Source: Cytophagales bacterium
GTDB taxonomy: Bacteria > Bacteroidota > Bacteroidia > Cytophagales > Cyclobacteriaceae
DNA length: 28,973 nucleotides
Direction: 5' to 3'
NCBI GenBank assembly: GCA_003504855.1
Contig: DNZD01000287.1
Location: 1-28,973 of the forward strand
Shown here: positions 9,214-17,023 of the stretch, in pieces
Numbering within the stretch: position 1 is the stretch's first letter
Layout: every line of letters begins with the position of its first letter
The notes under the pieces: generated by a model
What the model was told of the DNA's origin: nothing
Database searches by the model: none
The model's input: only the letters and a program-made list of their open reading frames with translations
Made by a program: the position numbers and the translations under genes

Positions 9214-9762
9214 TTAGTCGGGTTCTACGACAAACAATATCTGATCGTATTCTACCGGTGAGGAGTTTTCGATCATTGCCTTCACGACCGTGCCGGAAAC
9301 TTCTGATTCAATTTCATTGAACAGCTTCATGGCTTCGATGATGCAGACGGTTTGTCCTTTGGTGACCTTATCACCTACGGAAATGAAGGGAGGGGAGTCG
9401 GGGTTGGCCGAGCGGTAGAAGGTACCGATCATTGGCGACTTGATTTCAACTGTTGTTTTGGATGCAGCGGCAGGTTTCTCTGCCTTGGGGGTTGCAGGTT
9501 GTGCAGCGGCGGCTGGCGCTTGGTGCTGTACCGGTGCGGTATGCATGGCCATCATCGGAGGTGCAGAAGACTTTAATACCTTCTGATCAGGCTCCCGCTT
9601 CACATGGAGCTTCAATTCTTTTGTTTCAACATTGACTTCATTCAATCCGGACTGGGAGATGAAATCGATAAGGTCGCGTATTTCGGAGGTTTTCATTTCG
9701 CCTGGGTTTAATGGATTGGCTACCGCTTTGCCGTTGGATTTGGATGTACTTTTCTTACTCAT
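9214..9762 (-). CDS. accB: biotin carboxyl carrier protein of acetyl-CoA carboxylase
   Basis: This 182-residue protein carries the biotin that AccC carboxylates. Lys146 in EAMK (143-146) is the biotinylated residue. The thumb loop typical of the acetyl-CoA carboxylase carrier (NPDSPPF, about 120-126) is present. A flexible Ala/Pro-rich linker occupies about 67-103. The annotated ATG at 9760-9762 gives a basic, polar 22-residue extension ahead of MKTSEIRDLIDFI, which is where most relatives begin. The second ATG (9694-9696, giving 160 residues) is therefore a serious alternative. It starts 10 bases after efp ends and precedes accC, as in the widely conserved efp-accB-accC order. Confidence 0.94.
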   Translation of the reverse strand: MSKKSTSKSNGKAVANPLNPGEMKTSEIRDLIDFISQSGLNEVNVETKELKLHVKREPDQKVLKSSAPPMMAMHTAPVQHQAPAAAAQPATPKAEKPAAASKTTVEIKSPMIGTFYRSANPDSPPFISVGDKVTKGQTVCIIEAMKLFNEIESEVSGTVVKAMIENSSPVEYDQILFVVEPD

Positions 9763-9772
9763 GGGTATACAC

Positions 9773-10336
9773 TTATTTCACACGTTCGATGTACTCACCG
9801 GTGCGGGCATCGATCTTCACGTTGTCGCCTGTGTTTACAAACAGGGGCACGCGGATTTCGGCGCCGGTCTCAATGGTAGCAGCCTTCAGGGTGCGGGTAG
9901 CAGTATCGCCCTGCAAGCCCGGTTCGGTATAGGTGATATTCACGACCACCGTATTCGGGGCTTCGGCCGTGATGGGGTTGGTTCCGTTTTCAAATGCGAT
10001 GATCAGCTTTACACCTTCTTTGATGTATTTCACTGAATCGCCCAGCAGCACCTTGTCCAGGTATATCTGATCGAAGGTTTCATTGTCCATGCATACCAGG
10101 CTGTCGCCATCGTTATACAGGAATTGATATTCTTTGGTTTCAACGCGAAGGAGCTCAACGGAGTCGCCGGGGCGGAAACGGTTTTCAGCCAACTTACCGG
10201 TGCGCACACTGCGCATCTTAATCTGATAGAAGGCACGCAGGTTGCCAGGCGTACGGTGCTGCAATTCTTCTACCTGTACGATTTCGCCGTTATAACGAAT
10301 GAAATTTCCTTTGCTGAGATCCGAGATGGTAGCCAT
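9773..10336 (-). CDS. efp: elongation factor P with an unusual tip loop
   Basis: This 187-residue translation factor binds ribosomes stalled on polyproline stretches and helps the peptide bond form. All three beta-barrel domains are recognisable, and the ending ARTGEYIERVK is the typical EF-P C-terminus. The loop that reaches the peptidyl-transferase centre reads HRTPGNLRAF (27-36), so the residue aligned with E. coli Lys34 is Asn32. There is neither the Lys that is lysylated nor the Arg that is rhamnosylated in other bacteria. From memory this PGNL form also occurs in Chlorobi and some Cytophagales, so it is probably a natural subfamily rather than a defect. It sits between fabH and accB. 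Confidence 0.95.
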   Translation of the reverse strand: MATISDLSKGNFIRYNGEIVQVEELQHRTPGNLRAFYQIKMRSVRTGKLAENRFRPGDSVELLRVETKEYQFLYNDGDSLVCMDNETFDQIYLDKVLLGDSVKYIKEGVKLIIAFENGTNPITAEAPNTVVVNITYTEPGLQGDTATRTLKAATIETGAEIRVPLFVNTGDNVKIDARTGEYIERVK

Positions 10337-10417
10337 AAAAAGTGAGTTGTGAAGTTACTAATCAATTAACTATTTACAAGAACCGGAAAATACCCAAAAA
10401 GGACTTTCCCAGAGCCT

Positions 10418-11416
10418 TTACTTTGAATCATAAGCCCATTTGACGTAAACCGCGCCCCAGGTAAAACCGCCACCAAAAGCGGTCATAATCAGGTTGTCGC
10501 CTTTCCTGAGCTTCTTTTCATAATCCCACAGCAACAGCGGGATGGTGCCAGCCGTGGTGTTGCCATAGCGTTCAATGTTCATCATCACCTTGTCTTCTGT
10601 TATGCCAACGCGGTTGGCGGTGGCATCGATGATCCGTTTGTTGGCCTGATGAGGCACGAGCCACTGAATATCGTTGGCATTCAGTTTATTACGCTCAACT
10701 ACCTGGGCAGCAGCGTCAGCCATGTTGGTGACGGCAAACTTGTACACCGCAGCACCTTCCTGGTAAACATAGTGCATTCTCTTATCCACTGATTCCTGCG
10801 ACGCAGGCATCCGGCTTCCACCGGCCTTCATGTGCAAATAGCTTTCTCCGGCACCATCGCTGCGGAGAAGGCTGTCCATCACACCGACATTTTCGGTGGT
10901 GGGTTCCAGCAATACACAGCCGGCACCATCGCCAAAAATGATACAGGTGGTACGGTCGGTGTAGTCAACGATTGCTGACATTTTATCGCCACCGATGACA
11001 ACTACTTTTTTGTACATCCCCGACTGGATGAAACTGGAGCCGGTAGCGAGGCCGAACAGAAATCCTGAACAGGCAGCACTCATGTCGTAGCTGAAAGCAT
11101 TGGTGGCACCTACTGCCGAAGCTACAATATTGGCTGTAGCCGGAAACGTCATGTCAGGTGTAACTGTCGCAAAGATGATCAGGTCAATTTCTTTGGGATC
11201 GAGTTTGGTTTTTGCCAACAGGTCTTTCACCGCAGCGATGCCCATCACGGACACGCCCTGATGTTCGCCTTTGAGGATGCGGCGTTCTTTAATACCGGTG
11301 CGGGAGGTGATCCACTCGTCGTTGGTCTCTACCATCTTTTCCAGTTCCTTATTGGTCAGGATGTAGTCCGGTACATAGCCACCTACGCCGGTAATTGCTG
11401 CTCGGATATTGCTCAT
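10418..11416 (-). CDS. fabH: beta-ketoacyl-ACP synthase III
   Basis: This 332-residue enzyme starts fatty-acid chains by condensing an acyl-CoA with malonyl-ACP. The catalytic triad is complete: Cys116 in SAACSGF, His256 in PHQANKR and Asn286 in GNTTAGT. The N-terminus ([15 protein letters not shown]) and the C-terminal [11 protein letters not shown] are typical. The ATG lies 11 bases after a terminator-like hairpin and T-run on the same strand (11428-11463), so it is probably read at a lower level than rpmF upstream. The gene plsX, often found between rpmF and fabH in other bacteria, is absent here. Downstream is efp, 81 bases away. Confidence 0.97.
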   Translation of the reverse strand: MSNIRAAITGVGGYVPDYILTNKELEKMVETNDEWITSRTGIKERRILKGEHQGVSVMGIAAVKDLLAKTKLDPKEIDLIIFATVTPDMTFPATANIVASAVGATNAFSYDMSAACSGFLFGLATGSSFIQSGMYKKVVVIGGDKMSAIVDYTDRTTCIIFGDGAGCVLLEPTTENVGVMDSLLRSDGAGESYLHMKAGGSRMPASQESVDKRMHYVYQEGAAVYKFAVTNMADAAAQVVERNKLNANDIQWLVPHQANKRIIDATANRVGITEDKVMMNIERYGNTTAGTIPLLLWDYEKKLRKGDNLIMTAFGGGFTWGAVYVKWAYDSK

Positions 11417-11427
11417 GGGTTAAGGCT

Positions 11428-11463
11428 AAAAAAAACAAAGGCCCGGCTGTTTACCAGTCGGGC
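11428..11463 (-). terminator. terminator-like hairpin between rpmF and fabH
   Basis: On the minus strand a 9-bp stem with one A-C mismatch (11455-11463 with 11441-11449) and a five-base loop is followed by a TTTG and a run of eight T (11428-11435). It begins 87 bases after the rpmF stop and ends 11 bases before the fabH ATG, so it lies inside the apparent operon and should partly stop transcripts there. I found no good TAnnTTTG box in the gap above it. Confidence 0.75.
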
Positions 11464-11549
11464 TAAATTCAGGCAATTGTTGTTTGCTGATGTGAACCAG
11501 CGGTATTACTTACGAATCGCTTAATCGAATTTGAAAAAATCATACCTGC

Positions 11550-11741
11550 TTACGCCTGTACTTCTTTCTCCATCACGACGCTGCCTTTGTAATACAGCTT
11601 GCCTTCGTGCCAGAAAGCGCGGTGGGGCAGGTGCTGCTCACCGGTAGTAGCATCGACGGCAAATTGCTTGGCAACAGCCTTATAATGCGTTCTGCGCTTG
11701 TCGCGGCGGGTTTTGGAGGTCTTTCGTTTGGGATTTGGCAT
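11550..11741 (-). CDS. rpmF: 50S ribosomal protein L32 (cysteine-free form)
   Basis: This 63-residue ribosomal protein has the unmistakable L32 start ([20 protein letters not shown]) and ends with [16 protein letters not shown] in place of the usual second half. The four cysteines that form the zinc ribbon in many L32 proteins are all missing, so it should fold and work without zinc. That form is common in Bacteroidota. It follows the DUF177 gene by six bases, the usual pairing, and precedes fabH. Confidence 0.96.
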   Translation of the reverse strand: MPNPKRKTSKTRRDKRRTHYKAVAKQFAVDATTGEQHLPHRAFWHEGKLYYKGSVVMEKEVQA

Positions 11742-11747
11742 AACTTT

Positions 11748-12269
11748 TTATTTTAACTTTTTCAATTTCTCCCATCGTGGGTCGATGGGTTTTTCATCCT
11801 CTTCATCATTGGATTCGATTGGCGAAGAGTAAACCAATTGAACATCACTTTCTTCATGTTCACCCGCAAACTTTGGGTGTAATTTCTTCATGGGCACCGC
11901 TACGGCTATCAGTTCGTAGAGGTATTGCCCCAGGTCCAGTTGGGCCCGATCGCGGCTGATCACCACAATTTCTTCACTCAGTTCCTGCTCCTCGGCCCCG
12001 TACTTGAACACGATCATTTTGTCGATGTCCATCGGATGGTCGAAGGGCTCCAGGCTCCGATCACAGATCAGCCCGGCCGTTCCTGTTATCTGAAACCTGC
12101 ATTCCAGCATGGTTTCTGATTTATCCAGGGTCACTGTCGCGGTGAAGCGACCGTGTTCCAGGAGGGTTCGGCCATACAACTCAAAGAACTCGTCTCCAAA
12201 CGAATACTCGAAACGATGGGCTTTCTGGCTCAATCCTATAATATTCACCCGAAAGTCCTGCGCCCGCAT
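11748..12269 (-). CDS. DUF177 (YceD-like) protein, likely linked to 23S rRNA/L32
   Basis: This is a 173-residue cytoplasmic protein of the DUF177/YceD family, nearly always encoded just before rpmF, as here. The family has been connected with 23S rRNA processing, but its reaction is not known to me. The frame stays open for 34 more codons to a GTG at 12371, yet a perfect promoter box (TAAATTTG, 12288-12295) falls inside that stretch. The ATG at 12267-12269, giving MRAQDFRVNIIGLS, is therefore the start I choose. Like many YceD proteins it has an acidic C-terminal region (SNDEEDEKPIDPRW). One Cys (in LECRF) remains in the middle; I see no complete set of metal ligands. Confidence 0.88.
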   Translation of the reverse strand: MRAQDFRVNIIGLSQKAHRFEYSFGDEFFELYGRTLLEHGRFTATVTLDKSETMLECRFQITGTAGLICDRSLEPFDHPMDIDKMIVFKYGAEEQELSEEIVVISRDRAQLDLGQYLYELIAVAVPMKKLHPKFAGEHEESDVQLVYSSPIESNDEEDEKPIDPRWEKLKKLK

Positions 12270-12287
12270 GCGTTCGAAATAAGCGCG

Positions 12288-12295
12288 CAAATTTA
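12288..12295 (-). promoter_or_regulatory. Bacteroidota -7 promoter box for the DUF177-rpmF-fabH-efp-accBC cluster
   Basis: On the minus strand the sequence TAAATTTG matches the Bacteroidota primary-sigma consensus TAnnTTTG exactly. It lies 18 bases before the chosen ATG of the DUF177 gene, which would give a leader of about 14 bases. I see no convincing TTG/TTTG box at the expected distance upstream, so the assignment rests on the -7 element and its position. Confidence 0.55.
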
Positions 12296-12390
12296 TCCGT
12301 TTTTTCCGGATTTGACCCAGAATTATTGGAATTGTGAGGGCTAAACATGCCCAATGGGGCCAAAAGGCCACAAAACCGGGATTTTTTTAC

Positions 12391-12783
12391 TCAGGAGGCC
12401 AGGTATTCGGAATAGACCACCCGCTGGAGCTCCTCCCGTGGCGTTTTACTGAAGGCCCCGGTAAGGAATTCAACCACTTGAATTCTGAATCCCAACTTGA
12501 GGGCCAGGCTCTTGGCGAAACGCACCTCACTGGGGTCAATACGGCCATCCACGAGAATCAGCTCAACGGCTGTGAGCAGATAGTCCATCTTCTGGTCTTC
12601 GGACAAGGCACCGAGTGAATCCACACTGATAGGATGCAGGAGCATTTCGTCGATGACCGAGGCTGGTATGCTCTTCTGCAGGGCAATACGGCGAATAAGG
12701 TCGCGCTCGGAATCATCAAAGTGACGGTCGGCATGTGCCAACTGTAGCAGCATGTTCAGCTTTCGGATGGAAACGATATCCAT
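12391..12783 (-). CDS. TerB-like small helical protein
   Basis: This 130-residue all-helical protein resembles the TerB/DjlA-N domain. It has two similar halves, each with an acidic turn between helices: AHADRHFDDSERDLI near 16-30 and ILVDGRIDPSEVRFA near 75-89. In TerB such acidic residues bind metal. Its function here is unknown; the tellurite-resistance label often attached to the family should not be taken literally for a lone protein. It begins two bases after the pdxA stop, so it is almost certainly co-transcribed with pdxA, and it is followed by the promoter of the DUF177 cluster. Confidence 0.75.
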   Translation of the reverse strand: MDIVSIRKLNMLLQLAHADRHFDDSERDLIRRIALQKSIPASVIDEMLLHPISVDSLGALSEDQKMDYLLTAVELILVDGRIDPSEVRFAKSLALKLGFRIQVVEFLTGAFSKTPREELQRVVYSEYLAS

Positions 12784-12785
12784 GA

Positions 12786-13835
12786 CTAATTCGCCGGCGG
12801 TTGATTCTCCTGTCGGTTCTTGATGATGTCGGTAGCCAGAAAAATAGCCTGCCGCATAGAGCGTTCGTCAGCAATGTTCTTGCCCGCAATGGAATAGGCT
12901 GTGCCATGGTCCGGCGAAGTTCGCACAGTAGGCAGTCCGGCGGTAAAGTTCACTCCATTTTCAAAGTCGATGTATTTGAATGGCACCAGCCCCTGGTCGT
13001 GGTACATGGCCAGGATGCCATCAAACTTCTGATACTGACCAGAGCCGAAGAAGCCATCCGCCGGATAAGGACCAAATACCAATTTGCCTTTGTTCTTCAG
13101 GTCTGCAATGACTGGTTTGATGATGTTGTTTTCCTCGTCGCCGATCAGCCCTTCGTCGCCGGCATGCGGATTGAGCCCCAGCACGGCAATACGTGGTTTG
13201 CTGATGCGGAAGTCACTCTTCAGCGACAGCTCCATCAGGCGAATCTTCAATTCTACCCGCTCCTGGGTAATATACCGGGAAACATCTTTCAGGGGCACAT
13301 GTTCTGTCACCAACCCCACCTTTAACGTTTCACCCACCATCAGCATGAGGCTTTCCATGGCCTCGAATGTCTGCGTGAGGTATTCGGTATGACCCCGAAA
13401 GGGAAACTCTTCACTGTGTATAGTATTCTTGTCGATGGGGGCAGTGACGAATCCATCGAGCAAGCCCTCTTTGGTTTCTTCCACCACTTTCATCAGACTC
13501 ATCAGCGCAGCCTTACCCGACTCGCGCGAGGCCTGCCCAGGAGTTATGCGTAACTCTTCTTCCCAGCAATTCACCACATTCACCACCTTCGGCAGGAATT
13601 GTCCTTTATTTCTAACCTGGCTATAATTCAAATCTTCCAGGCCCATTAGTTTGCGGTAATAGGAAAGGACCCGCGTAGATCCGTAGACCACCGGTGTGAT
13701 GACGTTGGTAAGGCGGGGGTCAGCCAATACTTTGATCACTACTTCAGGACCGATACCATTTAGATCGCCCAAGGTGATACCGATGCGCGGCTTGTGGGAA
13801 GGATTGGGTGTTTGGCTCATAATAGTTGTGCTCAT
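12786..13835 (-). CDS. pdxA: 4-hydroxythreonine-4-phosphate dehydrogenase
   Basis: This 349-residue NAD-dependent enzyme oxidises 4-phosphohydroxy-threonine in the DXP-dependent route to pyridoxal phosphate. The three metal-binding histidines are visible: His149 in FRGHTEY, His224 in LNPHAGDEG and His279 in MYHDQGL. The N-terminus KPRIGITLGDLNGIGPEV is typical. Two ATGs, at 13833-13835 and 13818-13820, are both plausible starts; the family core begins at residue 16 either way. It is divergent from rsmA, with an 85-base gap that holds only one-mismatch promoter boxes (TAAATTCG on the minus strand at 13846-13853, TAGTTTTC on the plus strand at 13908-13915). PLP made through this route would serve the PLP-dependent enzyme at 17997-19109 among many others. 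Confidence 0.96.
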   Translation of the reverse strand: MSTTIMSQTPNPSHKPRIGITLGDLNGIGPEVVIKVLADPRLTNVITPVVYGSTRVLSYYRKLMGLEDLNYSQVRNKGQFLPKVVNVVNCWEEELRITPGQASRESGKAALMSLMKVVEETKEGLLDGFVTAPIDKNTIHSEEFPFRGHTEYLTQTFEAMESLMLMVGETLKVGLVTEHVPLKDVSRYITQERVELKIRLMELSLKSDFRISKPRIAVLGLNPHAGDEGLIGDEENNIIKPVIADLKNKGKLVFGPYPADGFFGSGQYQKFDGILAMYHDQGLVPFKYIDFENGVNFTAGLPTVRTSPDHGTAYSIAGKNIADERSMRQAIFLATDIIKNRQENQPPAN

Positions 13836-13920
13836 GCAAGTTATACGAATTTAGGATTAGGTCATGTATGGGCGTTTGCCGGACTGCGTATTCTCCTGAA
13901 ATTGCCGTAGTTTTCGAATT

Positions 13921-14706
13921 GTGGTACGCCCCAAGAAGTTTCTCGGTCAGCATTTCTTAACCGATGCGCACATCGCGCAGCGCATTGTTGACGCCGTGGA
14001 GTTGCCAACCCAGGGAGTCACCCGATTACTGGAGATCGGGCCTGGCACCGGTGTGCTTACCCGCTCGTTGGTGGGGCGTCCGGAGATTGATTTAAAGGTA
14101 ATTGAAATCGACCGGGAGTCGGTGGAATATCTCCGAACACATTTCCCGGGACTAAAGATTGTTGCGGGTGATTTTCTCGAAGTAGAGATGAATGAGTTGT
14201 TCGATCAACCTTTTGTGATCCTGGGCAACTTTCCCTATAACATCTCCTCACAGATTTTCTTTCGTGTGTTGGAGGAACGGCAGCGGGTGACCCAGGTTGT
14301 TTGCATGTTACAGAAGGAGGTCGCCGATCGCATTGCCTCCCGTCACGGCAATAAGACCTATGGTATCCTCAGTGTTTTGTTGCAGGCCTGGTATGACATC
14401 GAGATGCTTTTCAAGGTTAATCCCGGTGTATTTCATCCGCCACCCAAAGTGATGTCGGCTGTTATTCGACTGAAGCGCAACCAACGGGCTAATCTTGATT
14501 GTGATGAAGTGTTGTTTCAGCATATTGTGAAGCAAGCCTTTCAAAAGCGACGCAAAACCTTGCGTAACGCATTGAAACACTTAAATTTGCCCGGCCCGGT
14601 GAATGCGTTGGACCTGATGGACAAACGACCCGAGCAATTAAGCGTAGACGATTTTATTTTTTTGACACGATCCATCCAGCAAGGTGAAGGAGTTCGTAGA
14701 GTTTGA
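13921..14706 (+). CDS. rsmA: 16S rRNA dimethyladenosine transferase
   Basis: This 261-residue methyltransferase (KsgA) dimethylates two adjacent adenosines near the 3' end of 16S rRNA late in small-subunit assembly. The N-terminal signature PKKFLGQHFLTD is at 4-15, the SAM-binding motif LEIGPGTGV at 37-45, the acidic IEID at 61-64, and the catalytic motif NFPYNISS at 103-110 (NLPY in E. coli). The start is a GTG at 13921; no ATG fits. The 3' end overlaps the mgtE start by 23 bases in another frame. Confidence 0.96.
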   Translation: MVRPKKFLGQHFLTDAHIAQRIVDAVELPTQGVTRLLEIGPGTGVLTRSLVGRPEIDLKVIEIDRESVEYLRTHFPGLKIVAGDFLEVEMNELFDQPFVILGNFPYNISSQIFFRVLEERQRVTQVVCMLQKEVADRIASRHGNKTYGILSVLLQAWYDIEMLFKVNPGVFHPPPKVMSAVIRLKRNQRANLDCDEVLFQHIVKQAFQKRRKTLRNALKHLNLPGPVNALDLMDKRPEQLSVDDFIFLTRSIQQGEGVRRV

Positions 14707-16039
14707 GTTGACCAAAGAATTTCGCGACCGATTTCAGGCGGCCCTGGATCAGCGCGATCGGAATTTTATCCGTGAGTCCCTCAACGAAGTCAATCCCGCT
14801 GATATCACCACGCTCCTGTATGAGTTTTCGGCAGCTGAATCCAAGTATACCCTGGACCTGCTGCCGCTGGATGTACGTGCCCTTATCATCAAAGATTTGG
14901 ACAGCGAGACCCGCGCTGGGTTTCTGAAGACCTATAACAACAAAGAACTGACCGACATTATCAACCTGCTCGATTCGGATGATGCGGCGGATATTCTTAA
15001 TGAATTACCTATCAAGACCCGCGAGGAGATCATCGCGACACTGGACCCGGTACTGAGTGGACAGGTAATTGACTTGTTGCGCTACGATTCGCAGGTGGCG
15101 GGTGGTTTGATGGCCAAAGAATTAATCAAAGCCCGTGACCATTGGTCCGTGGTTCAATGTGTCGAAGAAATCCGGAAGCAGGCGGAAACGGTATCCAAGT
15201 TCTATACGATTTTTGTTGTTGACGATCACGACAAATTGCTGGGCAAAGTGGCCTTGCAGGACATTGTGATCGCTGAAGCCAACAAACAGGTGGCAGACAT
15301 CTGCGAAGGAGATGTGGTTTCCGTAGAAACCTATTTGTCAGATACCGAAGTGGCGGGTATCATGAAGAAGTACGACCTGGAGTCAGTGCCGGTCGTGAAT
15401 GTGATGGGACAATTGGTCGGGCGTATTACCATCGACGACGTCGTGGATGTGATTACTGAACAAGCCGACGAAGACCGTCAGCTGATGTCGGGTATTACTG
15501 AAGATGTTGAGGAAGACGATACGGTGTGGAAGAACACGCGGGCCCGCCTGCCGTGGTTGTTGATCGGGATTTTCGGGGGCATGTTGTCAGCCCGGTTCAT
15601 GGGCTTGTTTGAAGATCAGTTGGCAAGAGTCACGGCTATTGCTTTTTTTGTTCCCTTAATTCAGGCCACCGGGGGAAATGTGGGTATCCAGTCCTCATCA
15701 CTGGTGGTGCAAAGTTTGGCCAGTCCGGATTTTGTGGACGAAGGCTTGTGGCAGCGACTCAGTAAGGTATTGCTGGTGGCCCTGCTGAATGGATTGTTCC
15801 TGTCGGTACTGGTGTTCGGTGCCAACTTTGTTTTGTTTGGCAACCAAGACCTTTCCTTTGTGGTGTCCATCGCCTTATTCAGCGTGGTGGTGTTTGCTTC
15901 ACTCATTGGCACAGTTACCCCATTGATTCTTAACCGGTTTGGGTTTAATCCGGCCGTTGCATCGGGGCCGTTCATTACCACGATCAACGATTTGTTGGGG
16001 TTAACGGTCTATTTTCTTACCATCCACATCATGCTTTGA
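14684..16039 (+). CDS. mgtE: MgtE-family magnesium transporter
   Basis: This 451-residue inner-membrane Mg2+ channel has the full MgtE layout. The helical N domain spans about 10-130, with the repeated DLLPLDVRALIIKDL-type units. Two CBS domains span about 140-260. A plug helix is followed by five membrane helices from about 290 to 451. The pore motif NPAVASGPFITTINDL (422-437) keeps the conserved Asp (436) that binds Mg2+ in the pore. The N and CBS domains sense cytoplasmic Mg2+ and close the channel. The start is taken as a GTG inside rsmA; a TTG near 14706 is a weaker alternative. No Mg2+ riboswitch is possible in the leader because the gene overlaps rsmA. Confidence 0.93.
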   Translation: MKEFVEFELTKEFRDRFQAALDQRDRNFIRESLNEVNPADITTLLYEFSAAESKYTLDLLPLDVRALIIKDLDSETRAGFLKTYNNKELTDIINLLDSDDAADILNELPIKTREEIIATLDPVLSGQVIDLLRYDSQVAGGLMAKELIKARDHWSVVQCVEEIRKQAETVSKFYTIFVVDDHDKLLGKVALQDIVIAEANKQVADICEGDVVSVETYLSDTEVAGIMKKYDLESVPVVNVMGQLVGRITIDDVVDVITEQADEDRQLMSGITEDVEEDDTVWKNTRARLPWLLIGIFGGMLSARFMGLFEDQLARVTAIAFFVPLIQATGGNVGIQSSSLVVQSLASPDFVDEGLWQRLSKVLLVALLNGLFLSVLVFGANFVLFGNQDLSFVVSIALFSVVVFASLIGTVTPLILNRFGFNPAVASGPFITTINDLLGLTVYFLTIHIML

Positions 16040-16110
16040 CGTTATCAACGTCTTAAAGACTCATGTAAGGTTCAGGGGCACATTGATCCAAAATGGACGG
16101 CAGGGCGGTC

Positions 16111-16118
16111 TATTTTTG
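16111..16118 (+). promoter_or_regulatory. Bacteroidota -7 promoter box of the pentapeptide-repeat gene
   Basis: TATTTTTG matches TAnnTTTG exactly and ends 17 bases before the ATG at 16136. A TTG occurs at 16083-16085, but its 25-base spacing is longer than usual. Confidence 0.5.
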
Positions 16119-16135
16119 GTGAAAACCCACTGCCC

Positions 16136-16996
16136 ATGGTTCTCTCTAAAACCTTTACCTGGAAAAAAATCAACGCCGATGCGCTGGAGCAATTCCACAG
16201 CATTGTTGAAAAGCCGTTGCTCACCAGTTTGCTGGTGTTGATCCTCATCACCTTGCTGGTTGCAGGCCTTAGCGTGAAGTACTACCTCGAAGATTTTGAT
16301 TCATTTTGGGTGCAGATACTCGCGGAGGCCCATGGGATGATCTTCGACATTGCAATCATTGGTATTCTGCTGTTCTGGCTCAACCAGAACGGCGAGATTC
16401 GGCAACGGGTACGCACCTACAAAGATGAGATTGATGATTTTCGTTTGCTTGAATCAGACCAGGCGGCATTCCGCACGGTAGGAAATATCAAGCGCCTGAA
16501 CCGGCACAAGATTCATGAAATCAATCTGGTGAATTGTTTTCTGGTCAAGACCCAGCTCAATTACGTTAACCTGAAGGGCTCTAACCTTAACTCGGCCAAC
16601 CTGATGAACGCGTCCTTGCTCGAGACTAACCTCGAGAACAGTCGACTGAATCAGACTAATCTTGAGAATGCCAACCTCAACCAGGCCAATCTGCGCGGGT
16701 CTTATGCCAGTGGTGCTAATTTCAAGGATGCTTTCCTGATCAAAGCGCAGTTTGAAAATGCCTTTCTGATCAAAACCAACTTTACCAACGCCTACCTCAT
16801 GGAGGCGAATCTGCGCAACTGCTACCTGATGGGTGCTGACTTTACACAAGCGAGTTTATACAAAGCTGACTTCCGGGGTGCGAAGGGACTTACCATTGAC
16901 CAATTGGTAACGGCAAAGACATTGTACCTGGCGCAGTTTGATCCAGAACTCGAGGTACAAGTGCGTGAATTATTGCCTGAATTGATAGATGCTTAG
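16136..16996 (+). CDS. membrane-anchored pentapeptide-repeat protein
   Basis: This 286-residue protein has two N-terminal membrane helices (about 28-46 and 65-83) and a short charged coil (about 86-128). About 24 pentapeptide repeats of the A(D/N)LXX type follow (130-250), then a tail (GLTIDQLVTAKTLYLAQFD) that often follows such repeats. The repeats should fold as a right-handed beta-helix of about six coils on the cytoplasmic side. Pentapeptide proteins such as Qnr mimic DNA and bind gyrase, but those lack membrane anchors, so a scaffold or sensor role at the membrane is as likely; I cannot tell which. It has its own promoter box and ends 136 bases before greA. Confidence 0.85.
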   Translation: MVLSKTFTWKKINADALEQFHSIVEKPLLTSLLVLILITLLVAGLSVKYYLEDFDSFWVQILAEAHGMIFDIAIIGILLFWLNQNGEIRQRVRTYKDEIDDFRLLESDQAAFRTVGNIKRLNRHKIHEINLVNCFLVKTQLNYVNLKGSNLNSANLMNASLLETNLENSRLNQTNLENANLNQANLRGSYASGANFKDAFLIKAQFENAFLIKTNFTNAYLMEANLRNCYLMGADFTQASLYKADFRGAKGLTIDQLVTAKTLYLAQFDPELEVQVRELLPELIDA

Positions 16997-17023
16997 GGGG
17001 ATCATACACCTTCCGGTCATTGA

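Noticed and set aside
12335..12372. GGCC-rich inverted repeats after the TerB-like gene
   Set aside because: Four-base stems without a T-run; not a convincing terminator.
14600..14700. Search for a magnesium riboswitch before mgtE
   Set aside because: The gene starts inside rsmA, so there is no leader to hold one.
16038..16052. Small hairpin GACGTT-ATC-AACGTC at the mgtE stop
   Set aside because: Six pairs with no real T-run; too weak to call a terminator.
16454..16849. 131-codon minus-strand frame with repeated patterns inside the pentapeptide gene
   Set aside because: The repetition is the reverse complement of the pentapeptide repeats, not an independent protein.
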